A stretch of DNA of 13,870 bases from JABCPE02 sp963509715 (GTDB lineage: Bacteria > Bacteroidota > Bacteroidia > Flavobacteriales > Weeksellaceae): positions 1-13,870 of the forward strand of contig CAUPCB010000039.1 in NCBI GenBank assembly GCA_963509715.1, read 5' to 3'. The position numbers and the translations under genes are program-made. The notes beneath the pieces were generated by a model, which did no database searches, was not told where the DNA came from, and saw only the letters and a list, made by a program, of their open reading frames with translations. Positions 1 through 6,771 of this stretch are shown piece by piece. The stretch's first letter is position 1. Each line of letters opens with the position of its first letter.

Positions 1-2
1 AG

Positions 3-41
3 AAAAAGCTAAGTGTTTGATTATAAACAACTTAGCTTTTT
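3..41 (-). terminator. Terminator behind tRNA-Leu (probably works both ways)
   Basis: A perfect 12-base inverted repeat (3-14 against 30-41) encloses an A/T-rich loop that can itself pair a little further (15-18 with 25-28). On the minus strand it lies just after the tRNA-Leu 3' end and finishes in a U-run. The repeat begins with As and ends with Ts, so it should also stop transcription arriving from the left on the plus strand. Confidence 0.8.
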
Positions 42-44
42 ACT

Positions 45-129
45 TGGTACCCAGAGCCGGAATCGAACCGGCACGCCTTGCGGCGCTGGATTTTGAGTCC
101 AGTGCGTCTACCAGTTCCGCCATCTGGGC
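45..129 (-). tRNA. tRNA-Leu (anticodon CAA), CCA encoded
   Basis: Read on the minus strand, the acceptor stem GCCCAGA (129-123) pairs with TCTGGGT, followed by discriminator A and an encoded CCA (47-45). The anticodon stem CTGGA/TCCAG holds the loop CTCAAAA, giving anticodon CAA, which reads UUG leucine codons. The T-arm carries GGTTCGATTCC, and the long variable arm GCGCCGCAAGGCGT is expected for a class II tRNA such as Leu. It is a monocistronic unit with its own promoter and terminator. Confidence 0.96.
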
Positions 130-149
130 CTACTCAAATCTTACGGGTG

Positions 150-180
150 CAAATATAGACATTATTTTCATAACAGCAAA
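150..180 (-). promoter_or_regulatory. Promoter of tRNA-Leu, Bacteroidota type
   Basis: On the minus strand TTTG (180-177) is followed after exactly 19 bases by TATATTTG (157-150). This matches the -33/-7 consensus of the primary sigma factor of Bacteroidota. The expected transcription start is about seven bases after the -7 box, roughly 14 bases before the tRNA. Confidence 0.85.
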
Positions 181-196
181 AAAAATCAGCATAATT

Positions 197-961
197 TTAG
201 AAAATAATTTCTAAACCATCGTATGCCAAATGAACATCATCAGGAAGTTTAGCTTCTGTCTGCTCATAAAAGCCTATTTTATGGCTGATGTGCGTCAGAT
301 AGGTTTTCTTTGGTTTTAGTTTTTTTACCAATTCCAAAACATCAGGCAAAATGAAGTGTGCAGGGTGTTTTTCCTCTTTTCTAAGACAGTTGATAATCAA
401 GAAATCTAGATTTAGTAGTTTCTCCATTTCTGAATCAGGGATAGAGCTTGCATCCGTTATATAGGCCAAGTTTTTCACCTTAAAACCAATTATAGGCAGC
501 TGATTGTGAAAAACATGTATTGGTGTGATTTCGGTTTCATCTATTGTAAAATCGCTGTCTATCAGGTGGATATCAAAACTTGGAGCTCCAGGGTATCTTA
601 CCTCGCTAAAAGCATAGGGAAATCGCTGTTTTATCTCTTCCGCAGTCCTTTCCAAACAATAGATAGGAATATTTTTCTGTCTTTTGAAAATAATGGGACG
701 CAGGTCATCCAGCCCGATTACATGGTCATTATGCTCGTGTGTGAGAAGTACAGCATCTATGTTGTTCTCTCCATTGGTAAGCATCTGCTGCCTGAAATCA
801 GGCCCGCAGTCTATCAATATTTTCCCATTTGTCTCGGTGGTTATCAGAGCAGAACTTCGCAGCCTTGTGTCTTTTGGGTCGGAAGACAGACAGACAGGGT
901 CATCAGAGCCGATTATCGGAACGCCTTGGGAAGTTCCTGTTCCTAAAAATTTTAGCTTCAT
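197..961 (-). CDS. MBL-fold metallohydrolase, PhnP-like (COG1235 type)
   Basis: A 254-residue single-domain metallo-beta-lactamase-fold hydrolase. It opens with the glycine-rich strand GTGTSQGVP (residues 7-15). Then come DCGPDFRQQ (51-59), the metal-binding signature THEHNDH (74-80) followed by GLDDLRP, a histidine in VFHNQ (152), the bridging aspartate in ITDAS (170) and histidines in LTHISHKIG (224, 227). This pattern fits the PhnP/COG1235 branch, whose known members are phosphodiesterases acting on cyclic phosphate sugars. No phn genes are nearby, so the substrate here is unknown. It lies about 80 bases after rplT on the same strand, behind a terminator-like hairpin. I found no TAnnTTTG promoter of its own, so it may depend on read-through from the thrS-rplT operon. 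Confidence 0.9.
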   Translation of the reverse strand: MKLKFLGTGTSQGVPIIGSDDPVCLSSDPKDTRLRSSALITTETNGKILIDCGPDFRQQMLTNGENNIDAVLLTHEHNDHVIGLDDLRPIIFKRQKNIPIYCLERTAEEIKQRFPYAFSEVRYPGAPSFDIHLIDSDFTIDETEITPIHVFHNQLPIIGFKVKNLAYITDASSIPDSEMEKLLNLDFLIINCLRKEEKHPAHFILPDVLELVKKLKPKKTYLTHISHKIGFYEQTEAKLPDDVHLAYDGLEIIF

Positions 962-979
962 TTTGTTTTAATATTTTAT

Positions 980-1010
980 AAAAAATCCAGATTAATAATA
1001 ACCTGGATTT
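980..1010 (-). terminator. Terminator (possibly leaky) after rplT
   Basis: An 8-bp stem, AAATCCAG (1010-1003 read on the minus strand) with CTGGATTT (990-983), has a 12-base A/T-rich loop and continues into a run of six U (985-980, overlapping the stem). It lies between the rplT stop and the start of the MBL-fold gene and should end most transcripts of the thrS-infC-rpmI-rplT operon. Confidence 0.7.
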
Positions 1011-1043
1011 CTTTTATTGATAACAAAAAACGCGATTCAACAT

Positions 1044-1388
1044 TTATTTTACTTGATCTACAACAGCTTTGAATGCTTCTGGATGATTCATTGCTAAATC
1101 AGCCAATACTTTTCTATTTAGCTCGATGTTGTTTCTCTTAAGAGCTCCCATGAACTGAGAGTAAGACATTCCGTATTGTCTAGTTCCCGCATTGATACGC
1201 GTAATCCAAAGACTTCTGAAATTTCTCTTTTTCTCTTTTCTGCCTCTGTAGGCATATTGCATTGCTTTTTCTACTGCGTTTTTCGCAACAGTCCAAACAT
1301 TTTTTCTTCTTCCGAAGAAACCTTTAGCTTGTTTTAAGATTTTTTTTCTGCGCGCTCTAGACGCTACAGCGTTTACTGATCTTGGCAT
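1044..1388 (-). CDS. rplT: 50S ribosomal protein L20 (bL20)
   Basis: This 114-residue protein has the full family length. It starts MPRSVNAVASRARRKKILKQ and contains the basic stretch GFFGRRKN. It also contains the conserved core TVAKNAVEKAMQYAYRGRKEKKRNFRSLWI, given here only as residues of positions about 34-63, and the IN-AGTR-YG-SYSQFM-L segment. L20 binds 23S rRNA early in assembly of the large subunit. It is the last gene of the thrS-infC-rpmI-rplT order conserved across bacteria. In E. coli and Bacillus, L20 also represses its own operon through an mRNA site. The unusually long 119-base gap before this gene is where such a site could lie here. The start is ATG in an A/T-rich context without a Shine-Dalgarno motif. 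Confidence 0.98.
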   Translation of the reverse strand: MPRSVNAVASRARRKKILKQAKGFFGRRKNVWTVAKNAVEKAMQYAYRGRKEKKRNFRSLWITRINAGTRQYGMSYSQFMGALKRNNIELNRKVLADLAMNHPEAFKAVVDQVK

Positions 1389-1507
1389 AATTTAATTAAT
1401 TTGTTTTTTTGAAAAGGGCGGAATTACATAGAATTCTCTTAGTGGCACCGTTTCAGGGTTAAACTTTTTTGAATAAAATTCTTATAAACCGAATTGATTT
1501 ATAAAAA
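1389..1507 (-). promoter_or_regulatory. Structured rpmI-rplT spacer, candidate L20-type leader
   Basis: This 119-base spacer is long for neighbouring ribosomal protein genes. On the minus strand I can draw three hairpins by eye. The first has an 8-bp stem with one G-U pair, directly after rpmI (1503-1496 with 1490-1483, loop 1495-1491). The second is weak, GTTT/AAAC, around 1473-1459. The third has outer stem GGTG/CGCC (1449-1446 with 1420-1417), a 9-base one-sided bulge and inner stem GAATT/AATTC (1436-1432 with 1425-1421). The middle of the spacer is more GC-rich than other gaps in the window. I saw no TAnnTTTG promoter. Regulation by L20 is inference from other phyla. Confidence 0.35.
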
Positions 1508-1705
1508 CTACTTAATTGCTAATTGCTTTAAAACACTTTTCTCATCCACATTAGCAACATAAGAAGTCTGAGTTAGATTTCTCTTTCTCTTAGTTTCTTT
1601 TTTAGTCAAGATGTGGCTTTTGAAAGCATTTTTTCTTTTGATTTTACCTGTTCCAGTAAGAGCAAAACGCTTCTTAGCACCTGATTTCGTTTTTAATTTT
1701 GGCAT
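1508..1705 (-). CDS. rpmI: 50S ribosomal protein L35 (bL35)
   Basis: A 65-residue, very basic protein of normal family length. It starts MPKLKTKSGAKKRFALTGTG, continues with the characteristic KIKRKNAFKSHILTKKETKRKRNL, and ends in a stretch VDEKSVLKQLAI like that of other L35 proteins. It is a structural protein of the large ribosomal subunit. It lies 57 bases after infC and 119 bases before rplT in the conserved operon. The ATG is preceded by an A/T-rich stretch. Confidence 0.98.
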   Translation of the reverse strand: MPKLKTKSGAKKRFALTGTGKIKRKNAFKSHILTKKETKRKRNLTQTSYVANVDEKSVLKQLAIK

Positions 1706-1762
1706 TTTCTTACTTCTTTTATGTTATTTGTTATCAATATTTTATTTTGTTGAAAGATAAAA

Positions 1763-2308
1763 CTATTTAGCCTTTTTCGGGCTCATTAGCATTATCATTC
1801 TTTTTCCTTCTAATTTAGGCATTTGGTCTACTTTTCCTACATGCTCCAGCTCTTGGGCAAGTTTTAAAAGTAGTATTTCTCCTTGATCCTTAAAAACTAT
1901 TGATCTTCCTTTGAAGAATACATAAGTTTTTAGTTTAGAACCTTCTTCCAAGAATTTTTCAGCGTGTTTTTTCTTGAATTGGAAATCGTGCTCATCAGTC
2001 TGAGGACCAAAACGGATTTCCTTTATCACCACTTTTACCTGCTTGGCTTTCAGCTCCTTTTGTTTTTTCTTTTGTTCATAAAGGAACTTTTTGTAATCCA
2101 AGATACGGCAGATAAAAGGCTCTGCTTTATCCGAAATTACTACCAAATCCAATTCCTGTTCCTCAGCCATTTTCAAAGCTTCAGAAGTAGGGTAGACACC
2201 AGGTTCTACATTATCACCGACCAAACGAACCTCCTTGGCTCTGATTTTGTCGTTAATCTGATGCGCATCTTCCTGTGCAGGCTTTCGCATCGGACCTCTG
2301 TTGTTAAT
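1763..2308 (-). CDS. infC: Translation initiation factor IF-3 (probable AUU start)
   Basis: IF-3 binds the 30S subunit and checks start-codon and initiator-tRNA pairing. The N-terminal domain runs from about HQINDKIRAKEVRLVGDNVEPGVYP through AEPFICRILDYKKFLYEQ. A lysine-rich linker (KKKQKELKAKQ) follows, then the C-terminal domain with IKEIRFGPQTDEHDF, KKKHAEKFL and YVFFKGR. The first ATG is at 2290 and would give 175 residues. The frame stays open upstream, and an ATT codon at 2308-2306 would add six residues (reading M-NNRGP before MRKPAQ). I prefer this start because E. coli infC begins with AUU and the added RGP-M/R residues resemble the start of other flavobacterial IF-3 proteins as I remember them. 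The choice is an inference; the weaker alternative is the ATG at 2290. The gap to thrS is 41 bases. Confidence 0.95.
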   Translation of the reverse strand: MNNRGPMRKPAQEDAHQINDKIRAKEVRLVGDNVEPGVYPTSEALKMAEEQELDLVVISDKAEPFICRILDYKKFLYEQKKKQKELKAKQVKVVIKEIRFGPQTDEHDFQFKKKHAEKFLEEGSKLKTYVFFKGRSIVFKDQGEILLLKLAQELEHVGKVDQMPKLEGKRMIMLMSPKKAK

Positions 2309-2349
2309 TTTCTTTAGTGCTATCGCTTTAAATTTTAATGGTTAATATC

Positions 2350-4284
2350 TTATTTAATATCTGATGACAGAGCGGCTTCTTTCTTAAAGTAAGCGATGAA
2401 ATCCTCTATGCTCATTGTTCCTAAATCTCCTTCGCCTCTCTTTCTCACGGAAACAGTTCCCTCAGCCTCTTCATTTTCTCCTACAACCAGCATAAATGGC
2501 AGTTTGTTTAATTCTGCATCACGGATTTTTTTACCCGTTTTTTCATTTCTTTTGTCAATCAGACCGCAAATATCGTTAATTTCCAGCAATTGTGAAACTT
2601 TTTCTGCATAATTTACATATTTTTCACTAATTGGAAGGATTGTAAACTGCTCTGGAGCCAGCCAAAGTGGGAAATCTCCCGCTGTATTTTCTAATAAAAT
2701 AGCGATAAAACGCTCCATAGAACCGAACGGCGCTCTGTGAATCATCACAGGTCTGTGCTTCTCATTATCACTTCCTGTATACCAAAGGTCAAATCTCTCT
2801 GGTAAGTTGTAATCAACTTGGATTGTTCCAAGCTGCCAGCTTCTTCCCAAAGCATCTTTTACCATGAAATCTAGTTTTGGCCCGTAGAATGCAGCTTCTC
2901 CGTATTCTACCACGGTATTTAGTCCTTTATTTTTAGCAGCGGTAATGATTGCATTTTCTGCTTTTTCCCAGTTTTCATCAGAACCAATGTATTTTTGCTT
3001 GTTTTCAGGGTCTCTTAATGAAATTTGAGCCGTGAAGTCAGCAAATCCAAGGCTGCTGAATACATACAACACCAAGTCTATAACTCCTTCAAACTCAGAT
3101 AATAACTGGTCTGGAGTACAGAATAGGTGGGCGTCATCCTGAGTAAAGCCTCGTACTCTGGTAAGTCCGTGTAACTCACCACTTTGCTCATATCTATATA
3201 CTGTTCCGAATTCTGCAAATCTCTTTGGTAAATCTTTATAAGACCACTGGCTAGTTTTGTATATTTCGCAGTGGTGAGGGCAGTTCATTGGCTTTAATAA
3301 AAATTCTTCTCCTTCGTGTGGAGTTTTTATTGGCTGGAATGAATCTGCTCCGTATTTTTCGTAATGTCCAGAAGTTACATACAAGTCTTTGTGACCGATG
3401 TGCGGCGAAATTACGAATTCATATCCTGCTTTTTTCTGTGCTTCAGAAAGGAAGTTTTCTAATTTTTTTCTTAGTGCAGCGCCTTTTGGAAGCCAAAGAG
3501 GAAGCCCTGCACCTACTTTTTCAGAAAAGGCAAAAATTCCTAATTCTTTACCTAGTTTTCTGTGGTCACGGCGTTTTGCTTCTTCCAATCTTTCCAAGTA
3601 TTCGGTAAGTTCTTTTTGTTTTGGAAAAGAAATACCATAAACTCTGGTAAGCTGCTTATTTTTTTCGTCTCCTCGCCAGTAAGCTCCTGCTGCATTTAGG
3701 ATTTTCACAGCTTTGATAAGTCCTGTGTTAGGGATATGCCCTCCACGGCATAGGTCTGTGAAATTATCATGAGTCACGAAAGTGATTTCTCCATCAGTAA
3801 GGTTTTCTACTAATTCCTTTTTGAATGGATTATCAGCATATTCTTTCAGTGCATCTGCTTTGGATACTGGATAAATTCTAAAAGCTGAATCTTTCTTTGC
3901 ATTTTCCAGCATTTTTTTCTCAATTTTTTCAAAATCTTTCTCAGAAAGAATTTCTCCATCAAAATCCACATCATAGTAAAATCCGTTTTCTATGGCAGGA
4001 CCTATGGTAAGTTTCGCATTAGGATAAAAATCCAAAATAGTCTGTGCTAAGACATGGGCAGAAGAGTGCCAAAAGGCCTTTTTACCCATATCGTCATTCC
4101 ATGTTAATAACTGAACCGTGGCATCCTCCGTGATAGGGGTAGAGACTTCTACTTGTTTTTCATCTACTAATGCAGAGATGGTATTTCTCGCAAGACCTTC
4201 GCTAATTGATTTGGCAATTTCCAAAGGAGTTACTCCTCTGTTAAAATCACGCTGATTGCCGTCTGGAAAAGTTATTTTTATCAT
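2350..4284 (-). CDS. thrS: Threonine-tRNA ligase (ThrRS)
   Basis: A 644-residue, full-length class II synthetase that charges tRNA-Thr in the cytoplasm. An N-terminal TGS domain (about 1-61) is followed by the editing domain with HSSAH (73-77) and CRGGH (179-183), where mischarged serine is removed. The catalytic core has motif 1 around ISPHIGHKDLY, the zinc-binding cysteine in MNCPHHCEIY (335), motif 2 FRYEQSGE-like VYRYEQSGELHGLTRVRGFTQ with its zinc histidine in DDAH (386), and motif 3 MIHRAPFGSMERFI near residue 515. The C-terminal anticodon-binding domain starts near APEQFTILP. All key residues are present. It is the first gene of the thrS-infC-rpmI-rplT operon, transcribed from a promoter about 20 bases upstream and divergent from the glycosylase gene. 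Confidence 0.98.
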   Translation of the reverse strand: MIKITFPDGNQRDFNRGVTPLEIAKSISEGLARNTISALVDEKQVEVSTPITEDATVQLLTWNDDMGKKAFWHSSAHVLAQTILDFYPNAKLTIGPAIENGFYYDVDFDGEILSEKDFEKIEKKMLENAKKDSAFRIYPVSKADALKEYADNPFKKELVENLTDGEITFVTHDNFTDLCRGGHIPNTGLIKAVKILNAAGAYWRGDEKNKQLTRVYGISFPKQKELTEYLERLEEAKRRDHRKLGKELGIFAFSEKVGAGLPLWLPKGAALRKKLENFLSEAQKKAGYEFVISPHIGHKDLYVTSGHYEKYGADSFQPIKTPHEGEEFLLKPMNCPHHCEIYKTSQWSYKDLPKRFAEFGTVYRYEQSGELHGLTRVRGFTQDDAHLFCTPDQLLSEFEGVIDLVLYVFSSLGFADFTAQISLRDPENKQKYIGSDENWEKAENAIITAAKNKGLNTVVEYGEAAFYGPKLDFMVKDALGRSWQLGTIQVDYNLPERFDLWYTGSDNEKHRPVMIHRAPFGSMERFIAILLENTAGDFPLWLAPEQFTILPISEKYVNYAEKVSQLLEINDICGLIDKRNEKTGKKIRDAELNKLPFMLVVGENEEAEGTVSVRKRGEGDLGTMSIEDFIAYFKKEAALSSDIK

Positions 4285-4304
4285 AGTATTAAAAAATTGA
4301 ATGG

Positions 4305-4312
4305 CAAATCTA
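4305..4312 (-). promoter_or_regulatory. -7 box of the thrS operon promoter
   Basis: TAGATTTG on the minus strand matches TAnnTTTG and is followed by CC, as at the queA promoter. It lies 20 bases before the thrS ATG, implying a very short leader of about 14 bases. I do not see a clear TTTG at the expected -33 distance, so only the -7 box is called. Confidence 0.65.
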
Positions 4313-4356
4313 CAAAATAGAAGTGAAATTATAAATATTTTTAAGCTTAAAAAACT

Positions 4357-4364
4357 TAATTTTG
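4357..4364 (+). promoter_or_regulatory. -7 box of the DNA glycosylase gene promoter
   Basis: TAATTTTG matches TAnnTTTG and lies 18 bases before the ATG at 4383. The two divergent -7 boxes (this one and the thrS one) are about 45 bases apart, so their upstream halves overlap. The TTG at 4362 is part of this box and so cannot be the start codon. Confidence 0.6.
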
Positions 4365-4382
4365 TTGATAATTTATATAAAA

Positions 4383-4874
4383 ATGCAGTTTAGAATTCAG
4401 TCTTTCCCTCCAATAATATCAAAAAAGTCTAAAATTTTGATTTTGGGTTCTATCCCTGGGACTAAATCTTTGGAGAAAAAAGAATACTATGCTCATCCTC
4501 AGAATCATTTTTGGAAATTGTTGTTTTGTATGCTGGGAGAGGAGTTTTCTGTTGATTATCAGGATAGATTAGAGCTTTTAGAGAAATATAATATCGCACT
4601 TTGGGATACCATCGAGAGCTGCGAAAGGGAAGGGAGCCAAGATGTGAAAATAAAGAACGAAACAGCCAATCAAATCCCTGATTTGCTGGAAAAATACTCT
4701 AATATAAAGGCTGTTTTCTGCAATGGTCAAAAATCTTATAAAAATCTCATTAAATTATTAGGCTTAGATTTTCATTTGCCCATTATACTTTTGCCTTCGA
4801 CGAGTCCTCTGCACACCATTTCTTTTGATAAAAAATTAGAAGACTGGAAAAAGATTTTGGAATATCTTTCTTGA
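4383..4874 (+). CDS. Probable DNA-deoxyinosine/uracil-DNA glycosylase (UDG superfamily, family 6-like)
   Basis: A 163-residue protein of the uracil-DNA glycosylase superfamily, which removes deaminated bases from DNA and starts base excision repair. It has SFPPI (7-11), then LILGSIPGTKSL (19-30) with the GS-PG motif I, then YYAHPQNHFW (35-44). This combination marks the hypoxanthine-DNA glycosylase (family 6) group, with the asparagine of HPQN as the likely catalytic residue. ALWD (72-75), FCNG (112-115) and the motif LPSTSP (137-142) follow. An upstream in-frame TTG exists at 4362 but falls inside the promoter box, so I start at the ATG 4383, where the protein begins MQFRIQSFPP. Its exact substrate (hypoxanthine, uracil or both) cannot be read from the sequence. 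Confidence 0.88.
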   Translation: MQFRIQSFPPIISKKSKILILGSIPGTKSLEKKEYYAHPQNHFWKLLFCMLGEEFSVDYQDRLELLEKYNIALWDTIESCEREGSQDVKIKNETANQIPDLLEKYSNIKAVFCNGQKSYKNLIKLLGLDFHLPIILLPSTSPLHTISFDKKLEDWKKILEYLS

Positions 4875-4921
4875 TTTAGCTTGAGTTTAAAGGCTGTTTA
4901 GAGTATTGATAAAAATAAAAC

Positions 4922-4952
4922 TTGACAAAGGCATTTTAAGGTTGTATATTTG
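4922..4952 (+). promoter_or_regulatory. Promoter of queA, Bacteroidota type
   Basis: TTG (4922-4924, in CTTGAC) is followed after 20 bases by TATATTTG (4945-4952), a good match to the -33/-7 pattern. The start of transcription should lie near 4959, about 43 bases before the ATG at 5002. The promoter overlaps the open frame upstream of queA and argues against a longer protein. Confidence 0.8.
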
Positions 4953-5001
4953 CCAACTTATTTTAATTTTAAAAAATATAAAATCCGTAAATTTTATTCA
5001 A

Positions 5002-6051
5002 ATGAAAACATCTAATTTTAATTTCCATTTGCCAGAGCACCTTTTGGCTGAACATCCATCAGAACACAGAGACGAAGCAAAACTAATGGTTCTTAACAGA
5101 AAAGACCAGACGATAGAGCATAAACTGTTCAAGGATGTGATTGATTACTTTGATGATGGAGATTTATTTATCTTTAATAATACTAAGGTTTTTCCTGCAA
5201 GACTATACGGGAACAAAGAAAAAACAGGAGCAAGAATAGAAGTTTTCCTACTTAGAGAACTTGACCGCGAAACTCGTGTTTGGGATGTTTTGGTAGATCC
5301 TGCAAGAAAAATAAGAATAGGGAATAAACTTTTCTTTACTGAAGACGAATCTTTGGTGGCAGAAGTGATTGACAATACTACTTCCCGTGGAAGAACGCTA
5401 AGATTCTTATTTGATGGTAGTTACGAAGAATTCCGTCAAAAACTAAAAGAACTGGGAGAAACTCCGCTTCCTAAATACATCAAAAGAGCAGTAGAGCCAG
5501 AAGATGCAGAAAGATACCAGACTATCTATGCCAAAGTAGAAGGTGCAGTGGCTGCGCCTACGGCTGGACTTCACTTTTCTAAACACCTTATGAAGAGGCT
5601 GGAAATCAAGGGAATTAACTTTGCAGAAGTTACGCTTCATGTAGGTTTAGGAACATTTAACCCAATAGAAGTAGAGGATATTTCTAAACACAAAATGGAG
5701 TGCGAAGAAGCCATTATAGATGAAAAAAATGCTGAAATCATCAATAAAGCAGTGGAGGAAAACAGAAGAATTTGCTGCGTGGGAACTACTACCATGAGAG
5801 CATTGGAAACCTCTGTTTCTTCTAATAGAAGAGTATCTGCTTACCACGGCTGGACTAATAAATTCATCTATCCGCCGTATGAATTTGGCGTGGCTAATGC
5901 TATGATTACCAATTTCCACACACCAAAATCTACTTTGCTGATGATGATTGCGGCTTTTGCTGGAAAGGATTTCGTGATGCACGCTTACGAAGAAGCCATT
6001 AAGAATGAATACAAGTTTTATTCTTATGGTGATGCGATGCTTATCATTTAA
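5002..6051 (+). CDS. queA: tRNA preQ1(34) S-adenosylmethionine ribosyltransferase-isomerase
   Basis: QueA moves the ribosyl part of SAM onto preQ1 at the wobble base of GUN-anticodon tRNAs, the second-to-last step of queuosine synthesis. The 349-residue protein has the family length and landmarks: FHLPEHLLAEHP (8-19), FIFNNTKVFPARLYG (57-70), YQTIYAKVEGAVAAPTAGLHF (172-192), the TLHVGLGTFNPI stretch (211-222), VGTTTMRALE (260-269), ITNFHTPKSTLLM (302-314) and the C-terminal YKFYSYGDAMLI. The frame is open for another 32 codons upstream (to 4906). That stretch contains the promoter and gives a non-family, lysine/isoleucine-rich sequence, so I start at the ATG 5002. No other queuosine gene is in the window. 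The nitroreductase gene follows after 32 bases. Confidence 0.97.
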   Translation: MKTSNFNFHLPEHLLAEHPSEHRDEAKLMVLNRKDQTIEHKLFKDVIDYFDDGDLFIFNNTKVFPARLYGNKEKTGARIEVFLLRELDRETRVWDVLVDPARKIRIGNKLFFTEDESLVAEVIDNTTSRGRTLRFLFDGSYEEFRQKLKELGETPLPKYIKRAVEPEDAERYQTIYAKVEGAVAAPTAGLHFSKHLMKRLEIKGINFAEVTLHVGLGTFNPIEVEDISKHKMECEEAIIDEKNAEIINKAVEENRRICCVGTTTMRALETSVSSNRRVSAYHGWTNKFIYPPYEFGVANAMITNFHTPKSTLLMMIAAFAGKDFVMHAYEEAIKNEYKFYSYGDAMLII

Positions 6052-6083
6052 ATTAAGAAAATAACTTTAAAAAATATTATAAA

Positions 6084-6716
6084 ATGCTTTTAGACGATTT
6101 AAAATGGCGCTATGCCACAAAAACCTATCAAGAGGGAAAGAAAGTCCCACAAGAGGACATAGACAAGATTATAGAAGCCATCCGCCTTGCACCTACTTCT
6201 TCTGGGCTGCAGCCTTTCAGAATTATTGTAATAGATGATTTGGAGACAAAGCAGAAGCTGGCAGAAGGTGCTCTAAATCAGAAGGGAATTATAGCATGTT
6301 CGCACATCATTGCCTTTGCTGCGTGGGACAATTATACACCTGAGAGAATAGATGAGATGTATAATTTTATCACTGATGAACGAGGGCTTCCTCGTGGGCG
6401 ATATGCGAGATACACGGATATGCTAAAGGAACGCTTTGCAGAAAATGAACCTATCCGAAATTTTGAACATGCTGCGAGACAGGCGTATATCGCCCTTGGA
6501 ATGGCACTTGCACAAGCGGCAGAGCTTAAAATAGATTCTACGCCTGCAGAGGGATTTGACAACGAGAATTTTGATAAAGTCCTTGGTTTGGAGAAACTCG
6601 GGCTGAAAAGCGTGGTGCTGATGTATGTCGGCTATGCTGACCGCGAAAACGACTGGCTGGCACCGATGAAAAAGGTGAGAATCTCCAAAGAAGAATTAGT
6701 CATAAAACATCAATAA
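6084..6716 (+). CDS. Nitroreductase-family NAD(P)H-dependent FMN oxidoreductase (NfsB-like)
   Basis: A 210-residue flavoprotein of the NfsB/dihydropteridine reductase type, which uses FMN and NAD(P)H for two-electron reduction of quinones or nitro compounds. The N-terminal KWRYATKTY (7-15) and APTSSGLQPFRIIVI (36-50) match the FMN-phosphate and ring-binding region. ARQAYIALGMALAQAAEL (131-148) is the conserved dimer helix, and GLKSVVLMYVGYADREND (173-190) ends the fold with the usual -GY- turn. The physiological substrate is unknown. It lies 32 bases after queA with no visible promoter, so it is probably cotranscribed, and a strong terminator follows. Confidence 0.92.
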   Translation: MLLDDLKWRYATKTYQEGKKVPQEDIDKIIEAIRLAPTSSGLQPFRIIVIDDLETKQKLAEGALNQKGIIACSHIIAFAAWDNYTPERIDEMYNFITDERGLPRGRYARYTDMLKERFAENEPIRNFEHAARQAYIALGMALAQAAELKIDSTPAEGFDNENFDKVLGLEKLGLKSVVLMYVGYADRENDWLAPMKKVRISKEELVIKHQ

Positions 6717-6723
6717 TTATTTC

Positions 6724-6749
6724 AAAAAGCCTAATCAAAAGGCTTTTTT
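6724..6749 (+). terminator. Terminator after the nitroreductase gene
   Basis: An 8-bp stem AAAAAGCC (6724-6731) with GGCTTTTT (6741-6748), 9-base loop and a T-run. It ends just before rlmN. The flanking A and T runs make it symmetric, but no minus-strand gene uses it. Confidence 0.85.
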
Positions 6750-6771
6750 ATCTTAAAAACAATCAAATAGA

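Noticed and set aside
17..214. Open frame of 65 codons on the plus strand over tRNA-Leu
   Set aside because: It reads through the complement of the tRNA and its promoter, and its sequence (PRAGIEPARLAA) is the well-known false translation of tRNA genes.
506..971. Two plus-strand frames of 146 and 95 codons inside the MBL-fold gene
   Set aside because: They lie antisense to a gene with complete family motifs and resemble no known protein.
2291..2300. AGAGGT near the ATG of infC as a Shine-Dalgarno site
   Set aside because: It is only three bases from the ATG, too close to work, and other genes in the window lack such sites; it also codes for part of the probable AUU-started N-terminus.
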